Source of the DNA: Lachnospiraceae bacterium
Lineage (GTDB): Bacteria > Bacillota > Clostridia > Lachnospirales > Lachnospiraceae
DNA: 64,000 nt
Assembly (NCBI GenBank): GCA_017445585.1
Contig: JAFSTX010000048.1
Span: forward strand, 1-64,000
Reading direction: 5' to 3'
A program made the translations under genes and the position numbers. Position 1 is the first letter of the stretch. The number at the start of each line of letters is the position of its first letter. The notes under the pieces are model-generated. The model ran no database searches. It was not told the DNA's origin and saw nothing but the letters and a program-made list of their open reading frames with translations. Shown in pieces: positions 42,548 through 51,506 of the stretch.

Positions 42548-45500
42548 TGAAGGACAAAAGGATATGGTTTTATATCACCCTGATACTGGGCATAGTCTGT
42601 CTCTCGACTTCGCTCATAGTATGGGGGTCCTCCGGCAGGGAGGATACGCTCGTCCCCGTGGAATCGGGCGAGGCGCCCTCTGATGCCCAGCAGGGCGAGG
42701 CCACACCCGCGGGTCCGACCGAGCCTGCGCGTCCCGGAGATCCCGGCGCCATTCCGCCGCTCCCCGAGCCTCCGTTCCCGGAGGACGGTGTGGTATGGGA
42801 TATGGAGAGTATACCGGACGACCTGCTTGAGTCAAGATGGGTCATCGCCAGATATGCCGACCATGATGAATTCAAGGACGGAAACGTGTCCTTCTTTGGA
42901 GCGGACGGCAAGGGCTACAAGGGCAGCCGCGCTCTCGGAATAAAGCAGAACGGCTCCTACAGCTGGGCGGACGAGTTCGATCTGGGCATCTCGCTTGATG
43001 CCACCGCCTTTACCAGCTGGACCAAGGGCGACATACTCTGGTTCTATGTGGACGGCAAGGGCCTGGGCGGCAACGTCAATATGGAATTCCGTGTGGATGA
43101 CGTGAAGCTGGCCAAGGACGGTCCCTTCTATCTCATGGAGGACGGCGAAAGCGAGGCCGAACCCGGAGGCGTCATACCCGAGGGCTATACCGGCTACGGC
43201 TACGGGCGCATTCCGATCGACAAGGGCTACAAGGGCTGGATAGGCATCCCGCTCAATGCTCTCGGTGAGAATTTCCGCAAGGTCAGAAGCTTTATGATCC
43301 ACTTCGGAGGCATGATGGCAGGCTCCACGCTGTATATCGACCAGTTCATGGTCATGGAGGACTGCGGACCTTACGGGGCAAAGCTTAACAAGACCAGAGA
43401 CAACAAGGCTTCTTCCGGGAAAGCAGCCTGGGATATGGAAAAACTTGCAGATGATCCCGTCTCGGACGAGCAGATCGTGATAGACGGTGCCAGCTACGAG
43501 TCGCCGGGATACAAGGCCGGCAATATCAAGGTCTCCGGCGCTGCCGGCAAGGGCGTGAACGGCAGCAGGGCTCTGAGACTGAAGCAGAACGGAGAATACT
43601 CCTGGGCGGATGTCTTTACCATGACCACCCGCAAGGACAAGAGCCTTAAGAGCGACTGGACGGGCCGCGATATGGTCTGGTTCTGGATAGACGCGACCGA
43701 GGTCAGAAATGACATCAGGCTCGAACTGGTCTTCAATGACGTGCGTCCCGCCATAGGCGCATCCATCTACGGTATTAACGGCAGCAAGGAGATCGAAAAG
43801 GTCGGAAAGACTGAGCTTGCCTATGACGGCGCAAAGACCGGACGTATACTTATCGGCGGTGGTTATAAGGGCTTCGTCGGCTTACCGCTCTCCGCATGGG
43901 GAAAGGTCACCGAAGTCTCAAAGATCACCTTCCACGTATCATACAGCGGAAGCCGGCCCAATGCCGGACAGAGCATCTACTTTGATGAGTTCTGGATCCT
44001 GAATGAAGGTGAAAAACCCGGCACTGCGATGGCAGGCGACATGTTCTACCTTAGGGGCGGCACGGGAGGTATCGCCGATACCTCCGGAGCGAAGGCAGAT
44101 TCCACGTCAGCTGCGTGGGATATGGAGAATATCCCCGACAATCTCGAGGGGAACATTGCTGTCAATCCGAGCTCGTCCTATGACGATTACAAGAAGAACA
44201 ACAGCCAGGTGCTTGGCGCTGCCGGCAAGGGCAGAGACGGATCGCGTGCCCTCGCTCTCGTGCAGAACGGCAACTACAGCTGGACCGATACCTGGAACCT
44301 CGATCTGACTAAGGACTCCAAGGCCAAGACCAACTGGTCTTCCGGCAAGATCGTATGGATCTGGATCAATGCCGCGGAAGCTCCCGCAAAGAGTGAGCTT
44401 GAGGTCCGCCTGAATGACAAGGGCATCAACAGAGATTACAGGTACTATGAGGTAAAGGACGGCAAGTGCGTGGAGGCCGGCGAGTTCAATGATTCCTGGA
44501 ATGGCAACGGACGTCTGCCAATCTCCAGGAACCTGACCGGATTCATCGGGATCCCGCTTGAAGCTTTCAGCCGAGACGGCAACGGAAAGAGCATACCAAG
44601 CTTCACGAGGACTGGCGGCGTAGCGGAGACCATGTACCTGCACTGGGGCGGCTCCAGGGCCGGCTGCAAGCTGTATCTGGACGAGATTTGGGTCACCGGT
44701 ATGGACGAAGTGCCGGTCGGTGCTCCCGATACGCAGATCATCAGCGATAATACCGGCGGCAGCGCAACCTTTGCCGCGCGCAGCATTCTGGATATGGAGA
44801 AGCTCTCCGGAGATCTTTTCTCGCAGGGGATCATAAGTGTCCGCTATGCGGATCAGGCGCCTTCGGCTGCGTCCAATATCGCCGCTGCTGCGGAAGAGGG
44901 CAAGGGCCTGAACGGCTCGAAAGCTCTGGTATATACATTCAAGGGAGCCAAGTCCGGAGAGACCTGGGCGTATTCGCTGGATATCGATCTTAACAAAATC
45001 GGCGCGGATACCAACTGGAAGGATGCCGGAATGCTCTGGTTCTATATCGACAACACCGAGTTCAAGAGCGGCGGAAGCAAGCTTGATATCTGGGTCGACG
45101 ACTGCAAGGTCGCGATCGGTGCAGAGATGTACGGATATAACGGAAACGGCATCACTGAGCTTGGGACCGTGCCTAAGGCCTGGGATTCCGCGGATTACGG
45201 CAGACTTCAGATCCCTACGAATTACAAGGGCTTTATCGGTCTGAAACTGACTGATTTCACGGGTCTTGCGCTCTCCGGCGTCAGCAGCATGTATCTCTAC
45301 AGCGAGCGCAGCTCGGGGTTCCCGGCATCGCTCTATATAGACGAGTTCTGGCTGACCAAGCTGAATGAGGCGCCTGATGTCACGATCGAAGGCAGCGACG
45401 CTCCCGAACAGCCCGATGCATTTACAAAGAAGTGCATCCTGAACATGGAGAAGCTCAGCGGCAGCCTTTTTGCAAGCGGAGCTGTGACGGCGCTCTATGC

Positions 45501-47358
45501 CGATCAGGCACCTTCAGTATCGACGAACCTTGCGGCTGAGATAGTAAGCGGCAAGGGTCTCGGTGAATCAAAGGCGCTGGCTTATACATTCAAGGGCAGG
45601 ACCAGTGGAGAGTACTGGGCGTACTCGCTGACACTGAACCTGTCAATGATGAAAGCCGATACCGATTGGACCGGTGCAGGCATGCTCTGGTTCTATCTGG
45701 ACAATACGGAGCTGGGCGAGTCCGGCAACAGGCTCGATCTGTGGGTCGACGACTGCAGGAGCGTTATCGGAGCGAAGCTGTACGGCTATGACGGAACCTC
45801 GATCACGGAGCTCGGAGAGGCGTCAAAGGCCTGGGATTCCGCAGACTACGGCAGATTCGATATACCGGCAAATTACAAGGGCTTTATAGGTGTGAAACTC
45901 GCAGACGAGAAGGATTATGTGCCCGGCGAGACCGGCAGGATCTATCTCTATACCGAGGTGAGCTCGGGCTTCCCGGCATCGCTCTACATCGATGATCTGT
46001 GGCTGACAAATGTAAATGAAGCTCCCGATATGAACGGCTCTGAGAGCGGGGGCGAAGAGCCCGGCGAAGATCCGGAGCCGTCCGGTGAGACAGTCAGGAT
46101 TCATGTTATGGATATGGAATCCGATGAACTGAACGATATCCCCAAGTACGAGTATGCTTACTATGTATGGGGCAGCAGTTCCAATCCCGGCGATTCTGCT
46201 CTCAGCCTCTCGAAAGTGGCGGGCAAGGGCGTGAACGGCTCGGCTGCCATCGAGTACAAGCTCCTGGGCACAGGAGAGAAGCCCATAATGATCCGCATGG
46301 AGAAGATCGACGATTATCCTACCGATCTGACCGGCACCGAGGTATTCTGGTTCTGGCTGGATGCATCCGGAATCAGCAGGTCAGTGAAGCTGGAACCCAG
46401 GCTCTACAGCTCTGACTGGAAACTGCACAAGCTTCAGATAGCCAAGCCTTACTACCTGTGGAACGGGGGCGAGCGCACCACTGCATCCACCGTGACGGCG
46501 TGGACCGGACAGACCTTCGGACGTCTTTCCCTCCCTCAGGGCTATGTGGGCTATGTCGGCATACCTTACGCTTCCTTCTATGAAGGCGGCGGAGACTCAT
46601 ACAACGAGACCGCCTACAAGGTATCGGATATAAAGGGCATGTTCTTCAATATCCCTAACCCGAATGCCGGCGAGACCATGTATATAGATGATTTCTGGGC
46701 TACCGACAGCGGGAGCCTGCCCGATGTGAAGCTTCAGACCGGCACGGCCTCGGCACTCCCGGGGACTGCAGCGCTGATCATGGACATGGAGGATGCCGCA
46801 CTTGATACTCCCACAGGCGAGATGCTGAACAGCTGGGATCTGTCAAAGGTCACCCTGGCCAAAACCGCCGGAAAGGGTGCGGATGGTTCCGCTGCCATAG
46901 GCTATACCGTGAATGAAAAGGTGTGGTCTGCAAGCTGCTATATCCGTACGGACGGCACAGGCAAGAAGATGGACTGGTCAAACGGCAGCGTCGTATGGTT
47001 CTGGATAGATACGAACGGATACGGAGCTTTTGACCTGCAGGTCGCCCTGTATAACGGCTGCTGGCATGACGTGAAGCTGGAAGTCGGCAAGAGCGTATAT
47101 CTCTCCGACGGCAGCGCGAATACCGAAGTTGCCACTAAGGATGCCTGGGCGTCATGGGGAGGTACTGCGGGTTACGGTGCAGTACCGCTTCCGGCCTCCT
47201 ACAAGGGCTGGGTCGGGATCCCCGTCGGCAGCTTTAAGTCCGCAGACAATGACGGACATGACGTCACATGGACCACGATCAGAGGGCTTTGCTTCTATAA
47301 CGATGCTCCCGCCGGAACCACGATGTATATCGACGAGATGCGTTTGACCGAACAGTGA
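42547..47358 (+). CDS. giant membrane-anchored protein with seven tandem accessory (putative carbohydrate-binding) modules
   Basis: The 1603-residue protein has an N-terminal membrane segment (about residues 8-27, without clear cleavage site), a Pro/Gly/Glu-rich spacer (about 30-80) and then seven modules of about 190-230 residues starting near residues 83, 294, 522, 745, 962, 1187 and 1411. There is no catalytic domain. Each module starts with (V/A/I)(W/L/M)(D/N)ME, has GKGxxGSxAL about 40 residues later, a WF(Y/W)(V/I/L)D strand in the middle, YKG(W/F)(I/V)G and ends with (L/M)Y(I/L)D(E/D)(F/L)W. The same module flanks the GH30 and clan GH-D-like enzymes of the locus. I infer an undescribed carbohydrate-binding-type module and a surface capture or scaffold role. 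The start overlaps the GH30 stop (TAATG), so both are translationally coupled. Confidence 0.75.
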   Translation: MKDKRIWFYITLILGIVCLSTSLIVWGSSGREDTLVPVESGEAPSDAQQGEATPAGPTEPARPGDPGAIPPLPEPPFPEDGVVWDMESIPDDLLESRWVIARYADHDEFKDGNVSFFGADGKGYKGSRALGIKQNGSYSWADEFDLGISLDATAFTSWTKGDILWFYVDGKGLGGNVNMEFRVDDVKLAKDGPFYLMEDGESEAEPGGVIPEGYTGYGYGRIPIDKGYKGWIGIPLNALGENFRKVRSFMIHFGGMMAGSTLYIDQFMVMEDCGPYGAKLNKTRDNKASSGKAAWDMEKLADDPVSDEQIVIDGASYESPGYKAGNIKVSGAAGKGVNGSRALRLKQNGEYSWADVFTMTTRKDKSLKSDWTGRDMVWFWIDATEVRNDIRLELVFNDVRPAIGASIYGINGSKEIEKVGKTELAYDGAKTGRILIGGGYKGFVGLPLSAWGKVTEVSKITFHVSYSGSRPNAGQSIYFDEFWILNEGEKPGTAMAGDMFYLRGGTGGIADTSGAKADSTSAAWDMENIPDNLEGNIAVNPSSSYDDYKKNNSQVLGAAGKGRDGSRALALVQNGNYSWTDTWNLDLTKDSKAKTNWSSGKIVWIWINAAEAPAKSELEVRLNDKGINRDYRYYEVKDGKCVEAGEFNDSWNGNGRLPISRNLTGFIGIPLEAFSRDGNGKSIPSFTRTGGVAETMYLHWGGSRAGCKLYLDEIWVTGMDEVPVGAPDTQIISDNTGGSATFAARSILDMEKLSGDLFSQGIISVRYADQAPSAASNIAAAAEEGKGLNGSKALVYTFKGAKSGETWAYSLDIDLNKIGADTNWKDAGMLWFYIDNTEFKSGGSKLDIWVDDCKVAIGAEMYGYNGNGITELGTVPKAWDSADYGRLQIPTNYKGFIGLKLTDFTGLALSGVSSMYLYSERSSGFPASLYIDEFWLTKLNEAPDVTIEGSDAPEQPDAFTKKCILNMEKLSGSLFASGAVTALYADQAPSVSTNLAAEIVSGKGLGESKALAYTFKGRTSGEYWAYSLTLNLSMMKADTDWTGAGMLWFYLDNTELGESGNRLDLWVDDCRSVIGAKLYGYDGTSITELGEASKAWDSADYGRFDIPANYKGFIGVKLADEKDYVPGETGRIYLYTEVSSGFPASLYIDDLWLTNVNEAPDMNGSESGGEEPGEDPEPSGETVRIHVMDMESDELNDIPKYEYAYYVWGSSSNPGDSALSLSKVAGKGVNGSAAIEYKLLGTGEKPIMIRMEKIDDYPTDLTGTEVFWFWLDASGISRSVKLEPRLYSSDWKLHKLQIAKPYYLWNGGERTTASTVTAWTGQTFGRLSLPQGYVGYVGIPYASFYEGGGDSYNETAYKVSDIKGMFFNIPNPNAGETMYIDDFWATDSGSLPDVKLQTGTASALPGTAALIMDMEDAALDTPTGEMLNSWDLSKVTLAKTAGKGADGSAAIGYTVNEKVWSASCYIRTDGTGKKMDWSNGSVVWFWIDTNGYGAFDLQVALYNGCWHDVKLEVGKSVYLSDGSANTEVATKDAWASWGGTAGYGAVPLPASYKGWVGIPVGSFKSADNDGHDVTWTTIRGLCFYNDAPAGTTMYIDEMRLTEQ
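42790..47350 (+). repeat. seven tandem copies of a diverged module within one gene
   Basis: Approximate module starts are 42793, 43426, 44110, 44781, 45432, 46105 and 46778. Copies 1-3 resemble each other most (SLKQNGxYSWAD-type segment), copies 4-5 form a second type (MEKLSGxLFxxG, FPASLYIDEFWLT) and copies 6-7 a third (VMDMExxxLDTP-type, GTEVFWFWLDAS, ETMYIDDFW). Type 2 matches the C-terminal module and type 3 the middle module of the CWB2-GH30 protein at 7.4 kb. Confidence 0.75.
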
Positions 47359-47372
47359 TCGCATAAAGCTAA

Positions 47373-47403
47373 ACGGGCGGGGTGGTTTTGCCCCGTCCGT
47401 TTT
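47373..47403 (+). terminator. terminator-like hairpin between the multimodule gene and the cytoplasmic GH30
   Basis: ACGGGCGGGG (47373-47382) pairs with CCCCGTCCGT (47391-47400; one G-T wobble), followed by TTTTAAAG. The T-run is short, so partial read-through into the next gene (start 47420) is likely; no new promoter is seen between. Confidence 0.55.
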
Positions 47404-47419
47404 AAAGACGGAGACGGAA

Positions 47420-48922
47420 ATGAGTTTGGACAGATACACATTCAGGATAAATACGGATGAGCGCCATCAGCTGGTCAGGGATTTCGGACAGAGTGCCTGC
47501 TGGTGGGGATCCGGTATCGGGACCACCGATAAAGCCAGAAAAGTGCTGCGCCTGCTGCATACAAAGGATGGACTGGATCTGAACGTGATCCGTCTGAACG
47601 TCGGAGGGGGCGTAAAGGATGACCGGAGCGATGCCCCGTATCCTGAGGACTCGCTTTCCCGCCGCGCGCCGCTTTCTCCGCTCAGGGAGGACGGCACCTA
47701 TGACCTTCACAGGGACGGGGGAATGCTCTCTGTCGCCCGTGAAGCGCTGAAACTCGGAACTATCGATGATTTTACCATCTTTATGAATACGCCGCCCTCG
47801 TGCATGACAAAGAGCGGCATGACCTGCGCGAACGAGCCGGAGGGCGAAGAAAAGTATGTATCGAATCTTGCGCCGGAGCGTTATCAGGATTATGCGGACT
47901 ACGTCGCCGACGTGACGGCGCTGTATCTGGACGAGGGCATTCCCGTCAAATACGTGAGCCCTATAAACGAGCCGCAGTGGCAGTGGGACCGGAATAACCG
48001 CCAGGAGGGCTGCCACTACGAAGCGGACGAGGTGATAGCTTTTCTCAGAATCGCGGTCGCGACTTTTGCACGGAGAGCGGAGACGGATCCGCGTTTTAAG
48101 TCCGTAAGGATCTCCATGCCTGAGACGGCGCAGTGGTATTATCCCAGGACGCATGCCTTCGGCCTGTATCAGGCCATGTGCGATGATCCGCTCCTGCGTA
48201 AGCACGCGGATCATTTCGCGGCGCACTCCTACGGCACGAACGCTGCTCATAAGCGGGAGTTCCGTGAGTTTACGGAGAGCCTGGGCTCGCCTTTTCCGCT
48301 GCACCAGACGGAGTGGGGACCGCTTCACGCGGACTGCTCTCATCCGATGGAATTCGCTCTCGAGCTGGCAAACTGCCTGTACGAAGATCTCACCATACTG
48401 GATGTGCCGCACTGGACCTGGTGGACCGGGCTCGCGGGAACGAGCTACCCGAGCGGCCTAATAGACGAGGATCCGGACGGAGAGAGCCTGATCCTGACCA
48501 AGCGCTACTATGTGATGATGCACCATAGTCGATTTATCAGAGGCTGCACAAGGATAGGCGTATCGGGCGACGCTGCGGATACTGCGTCAAGTCCGGATAA
48601 GCTCCCTGAGGAGGCAAGGGCCGCCTGGGATACCATCGCGGAGAAAAAATGGGAGAAAGTGGCTTCTTCAGCGTATATTTCCGAGGATGGAGAGCGCATC
48701 GAGGTCATAATGATCAATAATCAGGCAGAGACTGCCGCGCTGTCTCTGATCCTGCCGGAAGGCTTTGACGGAAGCGGGAGGCTGTTTCTGACCGATGCAG
48801 GGCATGACTGCGCGGATATGGGTGCCGCGGATGCCTCGGATATCTCCCTGCCGCCGCTCTCCGTAGCGACCTTCGAACTGAAAAAACGGAATAAAAACTT
48901 TTTGCGAGGTGACAATAAATGA
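47420..48922 (+). CDS. cytoplasmic GH30-family glycoside hydrolase
   Basis: This 500-residue protein has no signal peptide and no accessory module; it starts almost directly with the GH30 fold (MSLDRYTFRINTDERHQLVR, DFGQSACWWGSG). It shares the pattern of the exported paralogs: FMNTPPSCMT, E184 in SPINEPQW with QEGCHYE (acid/base) and E298 in HQTEWGP (nucleophile). GH30 enzymes are usually exported, so a cytoplasmic copy suggests that oligosaccharides are imported and finished inside. ATG 47420 follows GGAGACGGAA. It overlaps the first esterase gene by 4 bases (ATGA), which implies that both act on the same imported, acylated oligosaccharide. Confidence 0.85.
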   Translation: MSLDRYTFRINTDERHQLVRDFGQSACWWGSGIGTTDKARKVLRLLHTKDGLDLNVIRLNVGGGVKDDRSDAPYPEDSLSRRAPLSPLREDGTYDLHRDGGMLSVAREALKLGTIDDFTIFMNTPPSCMTKSGMTCANEPEGEEKYVSNLAPERYQDYADYVADVTALYLDEGIPVKYVSPINEPQWQWDRNNRQEGCHYEADEVIAFLRIAVATFARRAETDPRFKSVRISMPETAQWYYPRTHAFGLYQAMCDDPLLRKHADHFAAHSYGTNAAHKREFREFTESLGSPFPLHQTEWGPLHADCSHPMEFALELANCLYEDLTILDVPHWTWWTGLAGTSYPSGLIDEDPDGESLILTKRYYVMMHHSRFIRGCTRIGVSGDAADTASSPDKLPEEARAAWDTIAEKKWEKVASSAYISEDGERIEVIMINNQAETAALSLILPEGFDGSGRLFLTDAGHDCADMGAADASDISLPPLSVATFELKKRNKNFLRGDNK

Positions 48923-49737
48923 TATGTAAGACCGTACCGGTGAGGGAAGGGTCGGATGCAGTGCTCGAGCTCTATATTCTGGAAAAGAGCTGCGAGTGGA
49001 AAACCTATGAGAAGAGACCGTTTGTGATCGTCTGCCCGGGCGGAGGCTACGCCATGTGCGGAGACCGGGACAGCGAGCCTGTGGCGCTCGAGTATGTCGG
49101 CGCGAGGTATCACAGCGCCGTACTCAGGTACTCGATCCGTCCTCAGGAGAGCGATCCGCCGGTAGGAGATGCGCCTTTCAGGGATCTTTTTGCTGCGATC
49201 AGGCTCGTGCGTAAACACGCGGAAGAGTGGGGAGCAGATCCCGACCGGATAATCCTGGAAGGCGATTCCGCCGGCGCGCACGCAGCGGCTATGGCGGGCG
49301 TGTTCTGGCAGGACACCGGCAGATTCCCTGAGGCGGGAGAGGAGGCAAAGCCCAATGCTCTGGTGCTGGGTTATCCCGTGATCAGCGCGGATGCCGACGG
49401 ACATAAATTCAGTATTGCGAATCTCTGCGGTACGGTGGACTACGGCGAGGACGTCATAGATGCCTACAGTGCGGAAAGACATGTGGGGTCCCATGTGCCT
49501 CCGACCTTCTTGTGGCATTCGGTATGCGATCAGACGGTGAGCTTTGTCAATTCCTGCATCTTTGCTCAGGAACTTCACAAGGCGGGCGTGCCTTTTGAAC
49601 TGCATCTGTTTGCCACGGGCTGGCACGGACTGGGCCTGGGCAAGGCTGAAGTGGGCGGGGTAGAGCCGAATGCGGCCCAGTGGTTCCCGATCTCGCTCAG
49701 CTGGCTGAAGGCCATGGGGCTCGCCCCGGCGGACTGA
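48919..49737 (+). CDS. alpha/beta hydrolase, acetyl-esterase-like
   Basis: The 272-residue cytoplasmic protein has an alpha/beta hydrolase fold with oxyanion loop CPGGGYAM, nucleophile S117 in LEGDSAGAH, acid D204 in SVCDQTV and base H236 in TGWHGLGL. Close relatives are the carbohydrate acetyl esterases of the BD-FAE/Axe type found in xylan, mannan and pectin loci. It would remove acetyl groups from imported oligosaccharides so that the GH30 and GH2 enzymes can act. Its start overlaps the GH30 gene by four bases. The following gene is a paralog of the same length. Confidence 0.8.
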   Translation: MICKTVPVREGSDAVLELYILEKSCEWKTYEKRPFVIVCPGGGYAMCGDRDSEPVALEYVGARYHSAVLRYSIRPQESDPPVGDAPFRDLFAAIRLVRKHAEEWGADPDRIILEGDSAGAHAAAMAGVFWQDTGRFPEAGEEAKPNALVLGYPVISADADGHKFSIANLCGTVDYGEDVIDAYSAERHVGSHVPPTFLWHSVCDQTVSFVNSCIFAQELHKAGVPFELHLFATGWHGLGLGKAEVGGVEPNAAQWFPISLSWLKAMGLAPAD

Positions 49738-49792
49738 GTCCCGGCGTATGACGGCTGCAACGAAAAAAAGATAACGGGGGTTATTTTAAGAT

Positions 49793-50608
49793 ATGAAGGT
49801 TTTCGAAGTCAGGGATTTCTGCGATACGGATGCTTTCCTTCAGGTGTATCTGAGGGAAAAAACTTATGAATTCGTAGTACATGACAAGCGTCCGCTGATG
49901 CTGATCTGCCCCGGAGGAGGCTACACCTGGACCGCCGACCGTGAGGCAGAGCCTGTAGCGCTTGCCATGATACGCGCAGGCTTCCAGGCATGCGTTCTGA
50001 GATACAGCGTAAGGAAGACAAAAGAGGACCCGGGGCTCGGAGACAGGCCGCTTCACGAGGCGGCGAGCGCTATCGCTTATGCGAGGGCACATGCGGAGGA
50101 GTGGGGCATAGATCCTCAGAAGATCACCGTCTGCGGATTTTCCGCCGGAGGGCATCTGGCCGGCTCCATAGCGACTCTCTGGAACAAACCGGAGAGGACG
50201 GGAGTGCCGGCGGAGGAGGCCAGACCTAATGCCGCAGTGCTCTGCTACGGTGTATTGACTGCATTCGGACCCACACACGCCGAATCGATCAAGAATCTGA
50301 CCGGTGTGGAAGGTCCCAGCGAGATGGACTCTCTGTACTCTCCCGACAGCAATGTGAGCGCTGATACGGTACCTGTGTTTATCTGGCATACGGCGGAGGA
50401 TGACTGCGTGCCCGTGGAGAGCGCGCTGAAGATGGCCTGCGCGATGCGCAAAGCCGGGCGTCCGTTTGCGCTGCATATATATACGCATGGCTGGCACGGA
50501 CTCTCTCTGGTGACGGAAGAGGTCGGCGGCGGTCCCGCCGAGGCAAAGAGCTGGTTTTCCGTAATGCTTGACTGGCTTGAATCCATGAACGTGGGAACGG
50601 GATACTGA
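49793..50608 (+). CDS. alpha/beta hydrolase, acetyl-esterase-like (second copy)
   Basis: This 271-residue protein is a paralog of the preceding one: oxyanion loop CPGGGYTW, nucleophile S117 in CGFSAGGH, acid D203 or D204 in TAEDDCVPV and base H235 in HGWHGLSL. The Ser context differs (FSAGG versus DSAGA), so the two may have different acyl or position preferences. It starts 55 bases after its paralog without a visible promoter. It has no signal peptide and ends the plus-strand glycan locus; the following genes run on the opposite strand. Confidence 0.8.
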   Translation: MKVFEVRDFCDTDAFLQVYLREKTYEFVVHDKRPLMLICPGGGYTWTADREAEPVALAMIRAGFQACVLRYSVRKTKEDPGLGDRPLHEAASAIAYARAHAEEWGIDPQKITVCGFSAGGHLAGSIATLWNKPERTGVPAEEARPNAAVLCYGVLTAFGPTHAESIKNLTGVEGPSEMDSLYSPDSNVSADTVPVFIWHTAEDDCVPVESALKMACAMRKAGRPFALHIYTHGWHGLSLVTEEVGGGPAEAKSWFSVMLDWLESMNVGTGY

Positions 50609-50644
50609 GCCGGACGGCAGTCATCTGTTCTGAAACTGATTAAT

Positions 50645-51457
50645 TCAATAGCCCTTCATTCTGAGATAGGTGCAGAGCGGGAGGGTCCAGTCGGTCTGTA
50701 TGATGTCGAAGCCTTTTTTTGCCATCCATCCCCAGACTTCGTCCGGATCGCCGTACATCGCATTATCGTCACAGCGTGAACCCGCCAGAGGAGATGCATC
50801 GGAAAAGCGTATGGAATTGATCCAGAGAAGACGCCCGAGCCGGTGCATCTCCTCTATGTATTCGTCGGATGCGAGCATGGAATCGTCGCGGCTGAAGACA
50901 GCCTCGACGCCCACACAGCGTATATCGTGGCGGGTCGCCAGATATCTGAAGCACTCGTCCTTTTCGTAGACCACCGGCATATAGGGTATATCGCCGGCGA
51001 CCTCGGCGACCTTGTCAAAGAAATCCATCGTGGCGGGGGTCTTGATATAGACCTGGTCCTGTATCTTCATGTCATGCACGAGGCTGCTTATCTCCGCGGG
51101 ATTGTCAAAATATTTATCCAGATTGATGATGCAGCGGTCCCTCAGGAAATCGAGCATGTCAGCCAGATATGCCACGGTATGGGCGGTCGGAGCCATGTCG
51201 GGGTTTACGAAATGCAGCCTTTCGATCTCCTTTGAATCCATCCTGCGTATGTCGACGTCCATTCCGAGACGTTTTTTCTCGGTGCCCGGATGGAAGACAA
51301 AGAGCCTGCCGTCGGCGCTTTTTGTAATGTCGAGCTCTATGATGTCGGCGCCCTGTCTGAGCGCTATCTCAAATGACGCGCGGGTATTGCCGGGGATATT
51401 GCCTCCCACGGTGCCCATATGCGCGGCGACGAGAATTCTTTTTTTGGTTTCATTCAT
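50645..51457 (-). CDS. glycerophosphodiester phosphodiesterase family protein
   Basis: The 270-residue cytoplasmic protein shows the GDPD barrel: AAHMGTVGGNIPGNT (the usual HRG is HMG here) and SFEIALRQGADIIELDITKS at the N-terminus, then FVFHPGTEKKR and a C-terminal FDIIQTDWTLPL. In true GDPD enzymes the first motif is HRGxxxxxPENT; here R is replaced by M and E by G (PGNT), so activity may be changed or the substrate different. ATG 51457 has GGAGAG seven bases upstream. It follows the HAD gene by 49 bases on the minus strand and is probably co-transcribed. Confidence 0.7.
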   Translation of the reverse strand: MNETKKRILVAAHMGTVGGNIPGNTRASFEIALRQGADIIELDITKSADGRLFVFHPGTEKKRLGMDVDIRRMDSKEIERLHFVNPDMAPTAHTVAYLADMLDFLRDRCIINLDKYFDNPAEISSLVHDMKIQDQVYIKTPATMDFFDKVAEVAGDIPYMPVVYEKDECFRYLATRHDIRCVGVEAVFSRDDSMLASDEYIEEMHRLGRLLWINSIRFSDASPLAGSRCDDNAMYGDPDEVWGWMAKKGFDIIQTDWTLPLCTYLRMKGY

Positions 51458-51506
51458 GTCTGATCTCTCCATGTTCAATAAGGTTTATATTTGCCTGGCA
51501 AACGGA

